Both the position numbers and the translations under genes were made by a program. A stretch of 64,000 nt of DNA from JAKACA01 sp052143575 (GTDB taxonomy: Bacteria > Actinomycetota > Acidimicrobiia > Acidimicrobiales > Bog-793), in NCBI GenBank assembly GCA_052143575.1, contig JBKQSP010000029.1, positions 62,001 to 126,000 of the forward strand, written 5' to 3'. The notes beneath the pieces were generated by a model, which did no database searches, was not told the DNA's origin, and was given only the letters and a program-made list of their open reading frames with translations. Below, in pieces: positions 53,133-61,823 of this stretch (positions are counted from its first letter, which is position 1; each line of letters starts with the position of its first letter).

Positions 53133-54521
53133 ATGCTGATCCGGGGCGGAACCGTCGTCGACGTCGCCGGCGAGCGGGCGGCCGACGTGCGGGTTGCCAC
53201 CGACGGGCGCGTGACCGAGGTGGGGCACCTCAGCCCGTTGCCGGGAGAGGCCGTCCACGACGCCACCGGCAAGCTCGTCGTGCCGGGCGGCGTCGACGCC
53301 CACACCCACCTCAACATGCCGGTGGGGGCGGTGCGCGTCTCGGACGACTTCGCGAGCGGGACACGGGCGGCCGCCATGGGGGGCACGACGACGATCGTGG
53401 ACTACGTCACGGTGCCGCGAGGCGAGGACCCGATGGCGACCGTCGGCCTCTGGCGCAGGTGGGCCGAGCCGGCCGCCATCGACTGGGGGCTGCACCTCAC
53501 TTTCACTGAAGCCGTCCCCGAGGCCATCGTTGCCGCGGCCGTGGAGGCCGGTATCACGTCGTTCAAGCTCTACCTCGCCTACCCGGACCGCCTGCAGGTC
53601 GACGACGGCACGGTCCTTCGCCTCATGCAGATCGCCCGCCGCAACGGCGCCCTCGTCACGCTGCACTGCGAGAACGGCGGTGGCGTCGAGGAGCTGCGCC
53701 GGCAGGCGCTCGCCGCCGGGAGACGGGCCGTGATCGAGCACGCCAACACGCGGCCGGCGGCGCTCGAGGCCGAGGCGGTCGGTCGGGCGTGCGCCCTCGC
53801 TGAGGTGGCCGGGGCGTCGATCTTCATCGTCCACGTCTCGTCCGCCCCGGCGCTTGACGAAGTACGGCTGGCACGCGGGCGCGGGGTCGATGTTCGTGCC
53901 GAGACATGCCCGCAGTACCTCTACCTCGAGACCGCAGCGCTCGAGGGGCCCGACGCCGCCGACTTCGTCTGCACGCCCCCGTTGCGGCTTCGCTGGCACG
54001 CAGAGGAGCTCTGGGAGGGCCTCGCCGGCGGCGACATCCACACGGTGGCTACCGATCACTGCCCCTTCACGCGAGCCGACCGCAGGCGGGGAGTGCTCGG
54101 ACAGCCCGGCGGAGCGGCCGACTTCACGCAGATCCCCGGCGGCCTTCCTGGCATCGAGACGCGTCTCGCCCTCATGTGGGAAGGCGTCCGAGCCGGGCGC
54201 ATCACGACGGCAGACTGGGTGAGGCTCTGCTCCGAAGCGCCGGCGAAGACCTTCGGGCTGTGGCCCGCAAAGGGCTCGCTCATGCCGGGCGCCGACGCCG
54301 ATCTCGTCGTCTGGGACCGGGAACGGCGCCAGTCGCTGGAGGCTGCCGAGCTCCACATGGCCGTCGACCACTCTCCCTATGCGGGCCGCGTCGCCATCGG
54401 ATGGCCCGAGCTCGTCCTCAGCCGGGGCCGCGTCGCGTCGAGCGACGGCCGCTTCGAGGGCGAGGCCGGCTGGGGGCGCTACGTGGCCCGCTCGCCAGTC
54501 GGAGCCGAGCCCGGGCGCTGA
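53133..54521 (+). CDS. dihydropyrimidinase/hydantoinase-family cyclic amidohydrolase
   Basis: 462 residues from ATG at 53133. Binuclear metal site: VDAHTHLNMPVG; carboxylated Lys in TSFKLYLAYPDRL; HCENGGGVEEL; IFIVHVSSAPAL; VATDHCPF. Ends PGADADLVVWDRE. Opens cyclic imides or ureides such as dihydropyrimidines, hydantoins or allantoin. Equivalent in position to HyuA of the ygeW-type cluster, where it opens a purine-derived ring. The 3' end overlaps the convergent D-aminoacylase gene by 43 bp, which is unusual. Confidence 0.87.
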   Translation: MLIRGGTVVDVAGERAADVRVATDGRVTEVGHLSPLPGEAVHDATGKLVVPGGVDAHTHLNMPVGAVRVSDDFASGTRAAAMGGTTTIVDYVTVPRGEDPMATVGLWRRWAEPAAIDWGLHLTFTEAVPEAIVAAAVEAGITSFKLYLAYPDRLQVDDGTVLRLMQIARRNGALVTLHCENGGGVEELRRQALAAGRRAVIEHANTRPAALEAEAVGRACALAEVAGASIFIVHVSSAPALDEVRLARGRGVDVRAETCPQYLYLETAALEGPDAADFVCTPPLRLRWHAEELWEGLAGGDIHTVATDHCPFTRADRRRGVLGQPGGAADFTQIPGGLPGIETRLALMWEGVRAGRITTADWVRLCSEAPAKTFGLWPAKGSLMPGADADLVVWDRERRQSLEAAELHMAVDHSPYAGRVAIGWPELVLSRGRVASSDGRFEGEAGWGRYVARSPVGAEPGR

Positions 54522-56197
54522 TCGTCGGACGAGAGGCCGGGTGGCGTTCCGGCGATGACGTCGGCGTCGCCCGTGAGGTCCGAGCCTTCCACGACCCGCC
54601 AGCCACCCACCCAGACGCCCTCGATGCCGGCGGGGAACTCCCAGGGCAGCTCGAAGGTCGCCCGGTCCTCGATGACATCGGGGTCGAACAGGACGAGGTC
54701 GCCGGGCAGACCGGGCCGGATCTCGCCGAGCACGCCGCCCCATCCAACCACGTTGGCGGCCTTCGAGGTCACCTTGCAGATCGCCTCCGGGAGCGACAGG
54801 GTCCCGAGCTCACGCACGAAGCGCCCCAGTACGCGCGGGAAGGTCCCGTGCAGTCGCGGGTGGGGATGCCCGCCGTGGTCGACGACGGCGTCGGTGCCGA
54901 TCGAGGTGTAGTGCTGGCTCATGAAGCGGGCGACGTTCTCCTCGACGTTGTTGAACGAGACGAGTGACATTCCGAGGTTCTCCGCCGCCAGCAGGTCGAA
55001 GATGACGTCGAAGGCCTCCTGCGAGGCGAGGTCACTCACGCCGGCGAGCGAGATCACCTCGTCGAAGGAGCGGCCGACGATCTCGGTCCGGCGAGACCGC
55101 GCAACCTTGAGGCCGTTCCATCCGTCAGAGAACCGCCACCAATTGTCCCACGAGGTCGTGTCTTCCATCAGCTGGAGGCGCAGCCGGGCGCGGATGGCGG
55201 GGTCGGAGAGGCGCGAGGTGGCCAGCTCGTGGCCGCCCTCCTGCACCCAGGGCGGTAGCAGCACGATGGCGGAAGTCGAGCCGGCGATGTAGGGGTGGAC
55301 GTCAGCCGAGATGTTCACGCCGGCGCCTCTGGCGGCGGCGAGGCGGTCGATGAGCACGGAGGCCTTGTGCCAGTTGTCCCGCCCGGCGGCCTTGATGTGG
55401 CTGTAGTGCAGATGGCAGCCGGTGCGATCGGCAATCTCGAGCACCTCGTCGGTCGCCTCGACGACGCGGTCGCTCTCGGAGCGCACGTGGACGAAGAAGG
55501 GCAGGCCACGAGATGCCACGACCTCGCAGAGGGCCGCCACCTCGTCCGTGGTGGCATAGGCGGCCGGCACGTAGACGAGTCCGGAGGAGAACCCGCAGCC
55601 TCCCTCGTCGAGGGCCGTGGCGAGCGCTTCCTGCATCGCCTCGAGATCGCCCGGTGTCGCCTCGCGAGCGACGTCGCCCATGACGAGGCGGCGGATCGTG
55701 GCATGCCCGACGAGGAGCGCCGTACGGGTCGCCGAGCTGGCGGCCACCGCTTGCCGGTACTCGCCGAAGGAGCGCCACGTCCAAAGCTCGGGTGGGATCC
55801 TGCCGTCCAGGCCGGCCAGGAAAGCGACGTGGTCCTCAAGGTCTTCCTCCGACACGGGGGCTGCCGAGATGCCGTCCTGCCCGAAGACCTGGGCTGTGCA
55901 ACCTTGCACGAGCTTCGGCGAGTCGCCGATCGGCGGGCTGTCGGGCACGTGGCGGAACAAGGTGTAGAGATCCGAATGCGAGTGCAGGTCGACGAACCCC
56001 GGCGCCAACACGAGCCCGCTGCCGTCCACGGTCGACGCCACGTCAAAGGGAGCCTCCCGTAGTGCTGGCCCGACCGAAACGATGACGCCTCGATCGTCCA
56101 CGACGACATCGCCCGTGACCGGATCGGCTTCTGTGCCGTCCACGATGGTGGCACCCCGCACCCACAGCGACCTCGCTGCTCGCTCGTGCCGAGCCAA
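54479..56197 (-). CDS. N-acyl-D-amino-acid deacylase (D-aminoacylase) family
   Basis: 572 residues, amidohydrolase superfamily. GFVDLHSHSDL (first metal His pair), GGCGFSSGLVYVPAAYATT, HYSHIKAAGRDNW, NISADVHPYIAGST, GTDAVVDHGGHPHPRLHGTF and the ending GLPGDLVLFDPDVI are D-aminoacylase hallmarks. It would cleave N-acyl or N-carbamoyl-like bonds of a linear intermediate. It is the only gene of the block on the opposite strand between two plus-strand groups, and its 3' end lies inside the hydantoinase gene. Confidence 0.86.
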   Translation of the reverse strand: MARHERAARSLWVRGATIVDGTEADPVTGDVVVDDRGVIVSVGPALREAPFDVASTVDGSGLVLAPGFVDLHSHSDLYTLFRHVPDSPPIGDSPKLVQGCTAQVFGQDGISAAPVSEEDLEDHVAFLAGLDGRIPPELWTWRSFGEYRQAVAASSATRTALLVGHATIRRLVMGDVAREATPGDLEAMQEALATALDEGGCGFSSGLVYVPAAYATTDEVAALCEVVASRGLPFFVHVRSESDRVVEATDEVLEIADRTGCHLHYSHIKAAGRDNWHKASVLIDRLAAARGAGVNISADVHPYIAGSTSAIVLLPPWVQEGGHELATSRLSDPAIRARLRLQLMEDTTSWDNWWRFSDGWNGLKVARSRRTEIVGRSFDEVISLAGVSDLASQEAFDVIFDLLAAENLGMSLVSFNNVEENVARFMSQHYTSIGTDAVVDHGGHPHPRLHGTFPRVLGRFVRELGTLSLPEAICKVTSKAANVVGWGGVLGEIRPGLPGDLVLFDPDVIEDRATFELPWEFPAGIEGVWVGGWRVVEGSDLTGDADVIAGTPPGLSSDDQRPGSAPTGERAT

Positions 56198-56332
56198 GAG
56201 TGAACTCCTTCGCCTCGCCGTCGTTCACCGAGCCCCGGTGGCCGGCCTGCCCGACTGTATCGCTCCGCCCGCCGCGACAATCAGGTCGAATGGCCCTAGT
56301 CCGCCAGGTCCGCCAGCAGGCAAGATGCTGAG

Positions 56333-57286
56333 ATGCGAAGCTTTCTAGGTCGGGACATTCTGTCCCTTAAAGAGATGGAGCGGGAGGAATACTTCCAGAT
56401 TTTCCGCGTGGCGGACCGGCTACGGCCGTACGCCGCTGAGCGCCGGAACGGGGATCTCCTCCAGCACAAGACGCTGTTGACTGCCTTCTACCAGCCGAGC
56501 ACGCGGACTCGCCTCGCCACTGAGGCCGCTATGCACCGGCTCGGTGGTCACGTGCTCGGGTTCTCCGATGCGAAGATGACGCGGGCGGGTGACTTCTATC
56601 AGGAGTCCATCAAGGACACCGTCCACATGCTGGAGTACTACGGCGACGTGATCGCCATGCGGCACTTCCAGCAAGGGGCGCCGGCGGAGGCTGCGAAGTG
56701 GGCATCGGTGCCCGTCATCAACTGTGGCGACGGCTGGGGCGAGCATCCGACACAGGTACTCACCGACCTCTACACGATCTGGCAGGCGAGGGGAGGACTC
56801 GACGGTCTCAAGGTGCTCCTCGTCGGCGACATGCGGATGCGCACCATGCACTCGATCCTGTACGCCATGTCGCAGTTCGACATCGAGGGCTTCGTCGTCG
56901 GGCCGCCCGAGATGTCGCTGCTGCCCGAGTTCAAGTCGGAGCTCGACGCCGTCAACGTGCAGTACCGCGAGATGGAGAGCGTCGAGTCCTGCATCGCCGA
57001 CGCCGACGTCATTTATATGGAGCCGGTCGTGCAGGCCGACTACACCCAGTCGCGCGTGGAGGCTGCCGGCGAGCACAGCGGTACCCCGGCTGCCTACCAG
57101 GTGACCCGCCAGCTGCTGCGCGAGAAGGCGAAGTCGGATTCCATCATCTTGCACTCGCTGCCCCGCATGGACGAGCTGCCCCCAGACGTGGACAGCACGC
57201 GGCACGCCCGCTATTGGGTAGAGGCCTTCAACGGCGTCGTGATGCGGATGGCGCTGCTGTCCCTCGTTCTTGGGGCAATGGAGTAG
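56333..57286 (+). CDS. aspartate-carbamoyltransferase-like enzyme
   Basis: 317 residues. Carbamoyl-phosphate site PSTRTRLATEAAMHRLGG, then GDGWGEHPTQVLTDLYTI, GLKVLLVGDMRMRTMHSI and HSLPRMDELPPDVD in the second domain, ending FNGVVMRMALL. This is the PyrB-type pattern, but no other pyrimidine gene is near and it is followed 3 bp later by the YgeW-like gene and then carbamate kinase. It more likely works catabolically, transferring a carbamoyl group from a ureido acid to phosphate. The ATG has no obvious ribosome binding site. Confidence 0.85.
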   Translation: MRSFLGRDILSLKEMEREEYFQIFRVADRLRPYAAERRNGDLLQHKTLLTAFYQPSTRTRLATEAAMHRLGGHVLGFSDAKMTRAGDFYQESIKDTVHMLEYYGDVIAMRHFQQGAPAEAAKWASVPVINCGDGWGEHPTQVLTDLYTIWQARGGLDGLKVLLVGDMRMRTMHSILYAMSQFDIEGFVVGPPEMSLLPEFKSELDAVNVQYREMESVESCIADADVIYMEPVVQADYTQSRVEAAGEHSGTPAAYQVTRQLLREKAKSDSIILHSLPRMDELPPDVDSTRHARYWVEAFNGVVMRMALLSLVLGAME

Positions 57287-57289
57287 GCC

Positions 57290-58267
57290 ATGCAGACGCA
57301 CCTTCGCGGACGCGACCTCATTACCTTGCAGGAATGGACGAAGGACGAGGTCGACACGCTGCTCGACATCGCCTTCCACTTGAAGCGCGAGCGGGCGCTC
57401 GGCATCGGCCACCCGCTCCTTCGCGACAAGGTCCTTGCTATGTTGTTCTTCTTCTCGAGCACGCGGACGCGTGCCTCCTTCGAGGCCGGCATGGCACAGC
57501 TGGGCGGTCACGCTCAGTTCATCGAGAGCCGTACGACGCAGATCGCCCATGGCGACACGCCGAAGGAGATCGGCGAGATCCTCGGGCGCTACAACGACGG
57601 TATCGCCATCCGCCACTGCGACTGGAGAGTGGGCACGAAGTACCTGCGCGACGTCGCCGAGGCGAGCCGCGTACCCGTCCTCAACATGCAGTGCGAGACG
57701 TATCACCCGCACCAGGCGCTCGGAGACCTCATGACGATCATCGAGCGCTTCGGTGACCCCCGCGGCAAGACGGCCACGATCAGCTGGGCGCACGACCCCT
57801 CCTATCTGAAGCCCGTCAGTGTCGCCCAGAGCCTGCTCCTCCTGCTGCCCCGCTTTGGCATGAACGTCCGCCTCGTGCACCCGCCGGAGTTCCCCCTCAT
57901 GCCCGAGATCGTCGAGCAGGCAAGGGAGAACGCCCGCATCGGGCACGCCGGGTTCGAGATCATGGACGACTTCGAAGCCGGTTTCGTTGGCACCGACGTC
58001 GTCTACGCCAAGAGCTGGGGCGCCATGCTGACGACAACCGATGAGGCGGAAGACACCCGCCTCATCAACAAGTACACGTCGTGGATGACCGACGCCCGCC
58101 ACATGAAGACAGCCAACGAGGATGCCGTCTTCATGCACCCGCTGCCGGCCGACCGGAACGTTGAGGTCACCGACGAGGTCATCGACGGGCCGCAGTCGAT
58201 CGTCTACGACCAAGCCGAGAACCGCCTACACGGCCAGAAGGCCGCCATGGCGCTCACGATGGGCTGA
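57290..58267 (+). CDS. YgeW-like (knotted) carbamoyltransferase
   Basis: 325 residues. SSTRTRASFEAGMAQLGG binds carbamoyl phosphate; CETYHPHQALGDLMTI; then ISWAHDPSYLKPVSVAQS, the segment that forms the knot in N-acetylornithine/N-succinylornithine/YgeW enzymes; and HPLPADRNVEV. YgeW of Escherichia coli lies in a purine-catabolic cluster and its natural ureido substrate is thought to derive from purine ring cleavage. Two unlike carbamoyltransferases in tandem suggest either a hetero-oligomer or two ureido intermediates. Followed by carbamate kinase after 3 bp. Confidence 0.87.
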   Translation: MQTHLRGRDLITLQEWTKDEVDTLLDIAFHLKRERALGIGHPLLRDKVLAMLFFFSSTRTRASFEAGMAQLGGHAQFIESRTTQIAHGDTPKEIGEILGRYNDGIAIRHCDWRVGTKYLRDVAEASRVPVLNMQCETYHPHQALGDLMTIIERFGDPRGKTATISWAHDPSYLKPVSVAQSLLLLLPRFGMNVRLVHPPEFPLMPEIVEQARENARIGHAGFEIMDDFEAGFVGTDVVYAKSWGAMLTTTDEAEDTRLINKYTSWMTDARHMKTANEDAVFMHPLPADRNVEVTDEVIDGPQSIVYDQAENRLHGQKAAMALTMG

Positions 58268-58270
58268 TCC

Positions 58271-59227
58271 GTGGACGCATCGAGGCCACGCACGGCGGTC
58301 GTCGCCATCGGCGGCAACTCGCTCATCAAAGACACCCAGCACCAGTCCGTCCGCGATCAGTACATCGCCGCCCAGGAGACGTCTCATCACATCGTCGGGA
58401 TGATCCGAGACGGATGGAACGTCGTCATCTCGCACGGCAACGGGCCGCAGGTCGGCTTCATCCTGCGTCGATCCGAGCTGGCCGCTGCGGAGCTGCACGA
58501 GGTGCCACTCGACGTCTGTGGCGCCGACACGCAGGGGGCGATCGGATACGCCCTGCAGCAGAACCTCTGCAACGAGTTCCGCCGCCTCGGCGTCGACAAG
58601 CACGCCGCCACCGTCATCTGCCAGATGGAGGTGCGAGCCGACGACCCTGCCTTCGCCAAGCCCAGCAAGCCCATCGGCTCGTTCATGGACGAGGAGATGG
58701 CAGAGCGGCGCCGGCAGCAGGGTTGGGATCTCATTGAGGACGCCAACCGAGGTTGGCGCCGGGTCGTGGCTTCCCCCACGCCGATGCGCATCGTCGAGAT
58801 GCCCGCCATCCGTACGCTCGTCGACGCCGGCCTCGTCGTTATCACGGCCGGCGGCGGCGGCATCCCGGTCATCACGGACGAGAACGGGGATCTCGAGGGT
58901 GTGGCGGCGGTCATCGACAAGGACCTCGCCTCCGCTCTGCTGGCGACCGAGCTCGGGGCTGACCTGCTCCTCATCTCGACGGCGATCGAGCAGGTGGCAC
59001 TCGACTTCGGTCGTCCGGAGCAGCGTTTCGTCGCCGCGATGACGGCATCGGAGGCGCGGGGCTATCTCGCCGAGGGCACCCACTTCGCACCGGGCAGCAT
59101 GGCACCCAAGATCCAAGCTGTCCTCAACTACCTCGACAAGGGCGGCAAAGAGGCCCTCGTGACCGACCCCGCCAACGTCGAGCGAGCCCTTCGGGGCGAG
59201 ACAGGGACACGTTTCACACCTGGCTGA
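58271..59227 (+). CDS. arcC: carbamate kinase
   Basis: 318 residues from GTG. Amino-acid-kinase fold: AVVAIGGNSLIKD, VISHGNGPQVGFIL, DVCGADTQGAIGYAL, KPIGSFM, ITAGGGGIPVI, AVIDKDLASALLA, APGSMAPKIQAV. Transfers phosphate from carbamoyl phosphate to ADP, releasing ammonia and CO2. Placed after the two carbamoyltransferases, it makes ATP by substrate-level phosphorylation, the energy-conserving end of the proposed pathway. Confidence 0.94.
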   Translation: MDASRPRTAVVAIGGNSLIKDTQHQSVRDQYIAAQETSHHIVGMIRDGWNVVISHGNGPQVGFILRRSELAAAELHEVPLDVCGADTQGAIGYALQQNLCNEFRRLGVDKHAATVICQMEVRADDPAFAKPSKPIGSFMDEEMAERRRQQGWDLIEDANRGWRRVVASPTPMRIVEMPAIRTLVDAGLVVITAGGGGIPVITDENGDLEGVAAVIDKDLASALLATELGADLLLISTAIEQVALDFGRPEQRFVAAMTASEARGYLAEGTHFAPGSMAPKIQAVLNYLDKGGKEALVTDPANVERALRGETGTRFTPG

Positions 59228-59248
59228 CTCGACGGGTCCAGCTGGACC

Positions 59249-59360
59249 GTCATTCAGCCGGCCCATCATTCAGTTGGCCCGTCAATCAGCCGGCCCATCA
59301 TTCAGTTGGCCCGTCACTCAGCCTGGCCGTCATTCAGCCGGCCCGTCATTCAGCCGGCGG
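59249..59360. repeat. 16-bp tandem repeat overlapping the 3' end of the nitrilase gene
   Basis: Seven units of GTCATTCAGCCGGCCC with variants (GT/AT start, CAGTTGG for CAGCCGG) from 59249 to 59360. On the minus strand the last unit encodes the final codons and TGA (59346-59348) of the nitrilase-family gene. It fills the space between convergent arcC and that gene. No spacers are present. Confidence 0.9.
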
Positions 59361-60161
59361 CAACGAAGTCAGACGCACGAGCAGCGTCCCCGCTCGCCAA
59401 TCGGGCGTTCTGTCGACGACCTCGCCCGCGGGGTCGACGAGGGCGGCGAGACCCGGGAAGTCCTCGTCGATGGTGGACCCGGCCTGCGTCGCCAGGGCGA
59501 CCCACAGGTGATGTGCTCGAGCTTCGCGCCGGGCGTCACCGAGCCCACAGTCCTCCCACCAAGCGTGGCCTGCCTGCCAGCCCGCCTCGTCCGTGCGCCG
59601 TCCGTACAGGCCGGGGGCGGCGCAGAAGAAGACGACGGATGCTCCGGCCGCCGCCAGGTCCGCCCAGAGAGACGACCTGGCCGCTTCCGCGCAGATGACG
59701 ATGCCGCAACGGATGCCGGCGAGCTCGAAGACGGGGCTCTCCCTCCCGGTCTCGTATCCCGCCTCGTCCTCTCCGAGATGGCGCTTGCGATGGCACCCTC
59801 GCAGCACACCGCCCTCGGCGAACAGCTGCGTGATGTAGAAGCCGTGGTCGGTTCGCTCGGCGACCCCGAAGACGGCGGCGGTCCGAAGACGGCGGGTCGC
59901 CTGCACGAGCGACCGGACGGCGTCGGCCTCGACGCCGATGGCGCGTTCGGGGTGGCTGATGGGATCCACCGAGCCGGTGAGGGAGAACTCCGGGAAGACG
60001 GCCACGTCGCAACCCTGCTGGGCGGCCTCCTCCAGGAGGGCGAGATGTTGCTCGAGGTTGCCGGCGAGCTCCCCCTTCTGCGAATTCATGGCGGCGAGGA
60101 GCGCCTGGATCGTTCCTGAGTGGCTCCGTGGCTCCCTCACGGCCCAAGTCTTGCCGCCCAC
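59346..60161 (-). CDS. nitrilase-superfamily carbon-nitrogen hydrolase
   Basis: 271 residues. The catalytic triad is complete: Glu in AVFPEFSLTGS, Lys in CHRKRHLGEDEAG, Cys in GIRCGIVICAEAARS. It hydrolyses a linear amide or N-carbamoyl compound (beta-ureidopropionase, N-carbamoyl-amino-acid amidase or omega-amidase type). In this cluster an N-carbamoyl or amide intermediate is a fitting substrate, but the branch cannot be named. The first 18 residues may not be translated; a later ATG (codon 25) is possible. Confidence 0.82.
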   Translation of the reverse strand: MGGKTWAVREPRSHSGTIQALLAAMNSQKGELAGNLEQHLALLEEAAQQGCDVAVFPEFSLTGSVDPISHPERAIGVEADAVRSLVQATRRLRTAAVFGVAERTDHGFYITQLFAEGGVLRGCHRKRHLGEDEAGYETGRESPVFELAGIRCGIVICAEAARSSLWADLAAAGASVVFFCAAPGLYGRRTDEAGWQAGHAWWEDCGLGDARREARAHHLWVALATQAGSTIDEDFPGLAALVDPAGEVVDRTPDWRAGTLLVRLTSLPPAE

Positions 60162-60207
60162 GAGGCGCCACGGCGCCGGCGGCAGGATCGTTTTGGCGAG
60201 TCGAGGT

Positions 60208-61794
60208 TCAGGGGACGGAGAGCGCCGGCGAGGGTGGCGACGGTTCGGCGCCCACGCCCGCCATCATGAGCCCGATGGCTTCACGCGTGCTCGTGCGCGG
60301 GTCGGCCGTGCCGATGATCCGCCCCTCGTACATGACCACGATGCGATCCGAGAGCGACATGACCTCATCGAGGTCCTCCGAGATGATGAGCACGGCCGTA
60401 CCGGCGTCACGCTGTTCTACGAGCCGCGCGTGGATGTACTGAGCGGCGCCGATGTCAATGCCGCGGGTCGGCTGGGCGACGAGGAGGACGCGGGGTTCGC
60501 CGGAGAGCTCCCTCGCCATGATGAGCTTCTGGATGTTTCCGCCGGAGAGGTTCCGCGTCGGCGTGTTCAGTCCAGGCGTCTTGATGTCGAAGGCGTCAAC
60601 CAGCTCCTGGCAATGCTGACGGATCGCTCGCGCCCGCAGGAAGCCGTATCGCGAGAAGGCTCGCTTGTCGTTGTCGACGAGCAAGAGGTTCTCGGCGACG
60701 GTGAAATCCGGCACGACGCCGTCCCGCATGCGCTCCTCCGGGACGTAGGCCAGCCCGGCCTCCCGGATCTGAGCGGGCGGCGCCCCCGCCACTTCGGTGC
60801 CCCCGAGGCGGATCGAGCCGCTCGAAGGTGCCCGGATGCCGGCGATGGTCTCGGCGAGCTCGCGCTGACCGTTGCCGGAGACGCCGGCGATTCCGACGAT
60901 CTCGCCGGCGCCCACCTCGAGATCGACGCCGCGTACGGACTCCTGCCCGCGGTCGCCGGTCACCTTGAGACCGCTCACGACGAGGCGGCGCTCGCCGCCG
61001 GCGGCTGCTCCTGGCCGCACATCGGGCGCCAGGTCGCGTCCCACCATCATCTCGACGAGACGTGCCCGGGAAGCGTCTTGGCGCGACAGCGTGCCCACGG
61101 CCCGGCCGGCGCGCAGCACGGTGATGCGGTCGGACAGCTCGAGCACCTCGTTGACCTTGTGGGAGATGAAGACGAGTCCGTGGCCGTTGATGGCAAGTTG
61201 CCGGAGGACCTCGAAGAGGTCGTCGACTTCGCCGGGCGTGAGGACAGCCGTCGGCTCGTCGAGCACGAGGAGGCGTGCGTCGCGGTAGAGCGCCTTCAGG
61301 ATCTCGACGCGCTGGCGCTCGCCCACCGACAGCTGCCAGATGAGTGCCCGCGGATCCACCTGCAGGCCATGGCGCTCAGCGAGCGCCTCGAGGCGCGTCG
61401 AGACCTTTGCGAGGTCGGTGAGCGGCCCGCGGGACGACTTCAGCCCGAGGGCGACGTTCTCGACGACGGTGAGGGTGTTCACGAGCATGAAGTGCTGGTG
61501 GATCATGCCGATGCCGTGGGCGATGGCGGCTGCCGGCGAGGTGATGCCTACCTCCGCGCCGTTGATGGCGATCCGGCCGGAGTCGGGACGGTAGAGGCCG
61601 TAGAGGATGCGCATGAGCGTGCTCTTGCCGGCGCCGTTCTCCCCGAACAGCGCGTGCACCTCGCCGGCGGCGACATTGAAGTCGACGTCGTCGTTGGCGA
61701 GCACGCCGGGGAAGCGCTTGGTGATGCCGCTCATCCGGAGGAGCGGTACTGCCTCCTCCGGATGAGCGCTAGCGCTGGCGCTAGTGATTGTCAC
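60208..61794 (-). CDS. ABC importer ATPase, double-domain (BMP/nucleoside type, YufO-like)
   Basis: 528 residues with two ATPase domains. First: Walker A FGENGAGKSTLM, Q-loop HQHFML, signature LSVGERQRVEIL, Walker B LLVLDEPTAVL, SHK. Second: degenerate Walker A GVSGNGQREL, then NLSGGNIQKLIMARE and LLVAQPTRGID, as usual for this class. It energises uptake of purine nucleosides with the lipoprotein and permeases encoded upstream. An in-frame ATG at 61737 (MSGITKRF) sits at the end of a 14-bp hairpin. Confidence 0.92.
   Translation of the reverse strand: MTITSASASAHPEEAVPLLRMSGITKRFPGVLANDDVDFNVAAGEVHALFGENGAGKSTLMRILYGLYRPDSGRIAINGAEVGITSPAAAIAHGIGMIHQHFMLVNTLTVVENVALGLKSSRGPLTDLAKVSTRLEALAERHGLQVDPRALIWQLSVGERQRVEILKALYRDARLLVLDEPTAVLTPGEVDDLFEVLRQLAINGHGLVFISHKVNEVLELSDRITVLRAGRAVGTLSRQDASRARLVEMMVGRDLAPDVRPGAAAGGERRLVVSGLKVTGDRGQESVRGVDLEVGAGEIVGIAGVSGNGQRELAETIAGIRAPSSGSIRLGGTEVAGAPPAQIREAGLAYVPEERMRDGVVPDFTVAENLLLVDNDKRAFSRYGFLRARAIRQHCQELVDAFDIKTPGLNTPTRNLSGGNIQKLIMARELSGEPRVLLVAQPTRGIDIGAAQYIHARLVEQRDAGTAVLIISEDLDEVMSLSDRIVVMYEGRIIGTADPRTSTREAIGLMMAGVGAEPSPPSPALSVP
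61730..61766 (-). promoter_or_regulatory. perfect 14-bp inverted repeat in the 5' coding region of the ABC ATPase gene
   Basis: CTCATCCGGAGGAG (61730-61743) and CTCCTCCGGATGAG (61753-61766) are exact inverted repeats around a 9-nt loop. In the mRNA the stem would hold a GGAGGAG sequence and the internal ATG at 61737, about 28 nt after the start codon. It could damp or time translation. Confidence 0.5.
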
Positions 61795-61823
61795 AGTGGC
61801 CTCCGAGCCGTCTCGAGCTTCGA

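Noticed and set aside
56289..56302. GGCCCTAGTCC upstream of the PyrB-like gene as another DosR-like box
   Set aside because: The half-sites are one base closer than in the other copies and only about 8 of 14 positions match.
56420..58213. A 597-codon minus-strand frame across the two carbamoyltransferase genes
   Set aside because: Shadow of two well-conserved enzymes; it crosses their intergenic gap without domain content.
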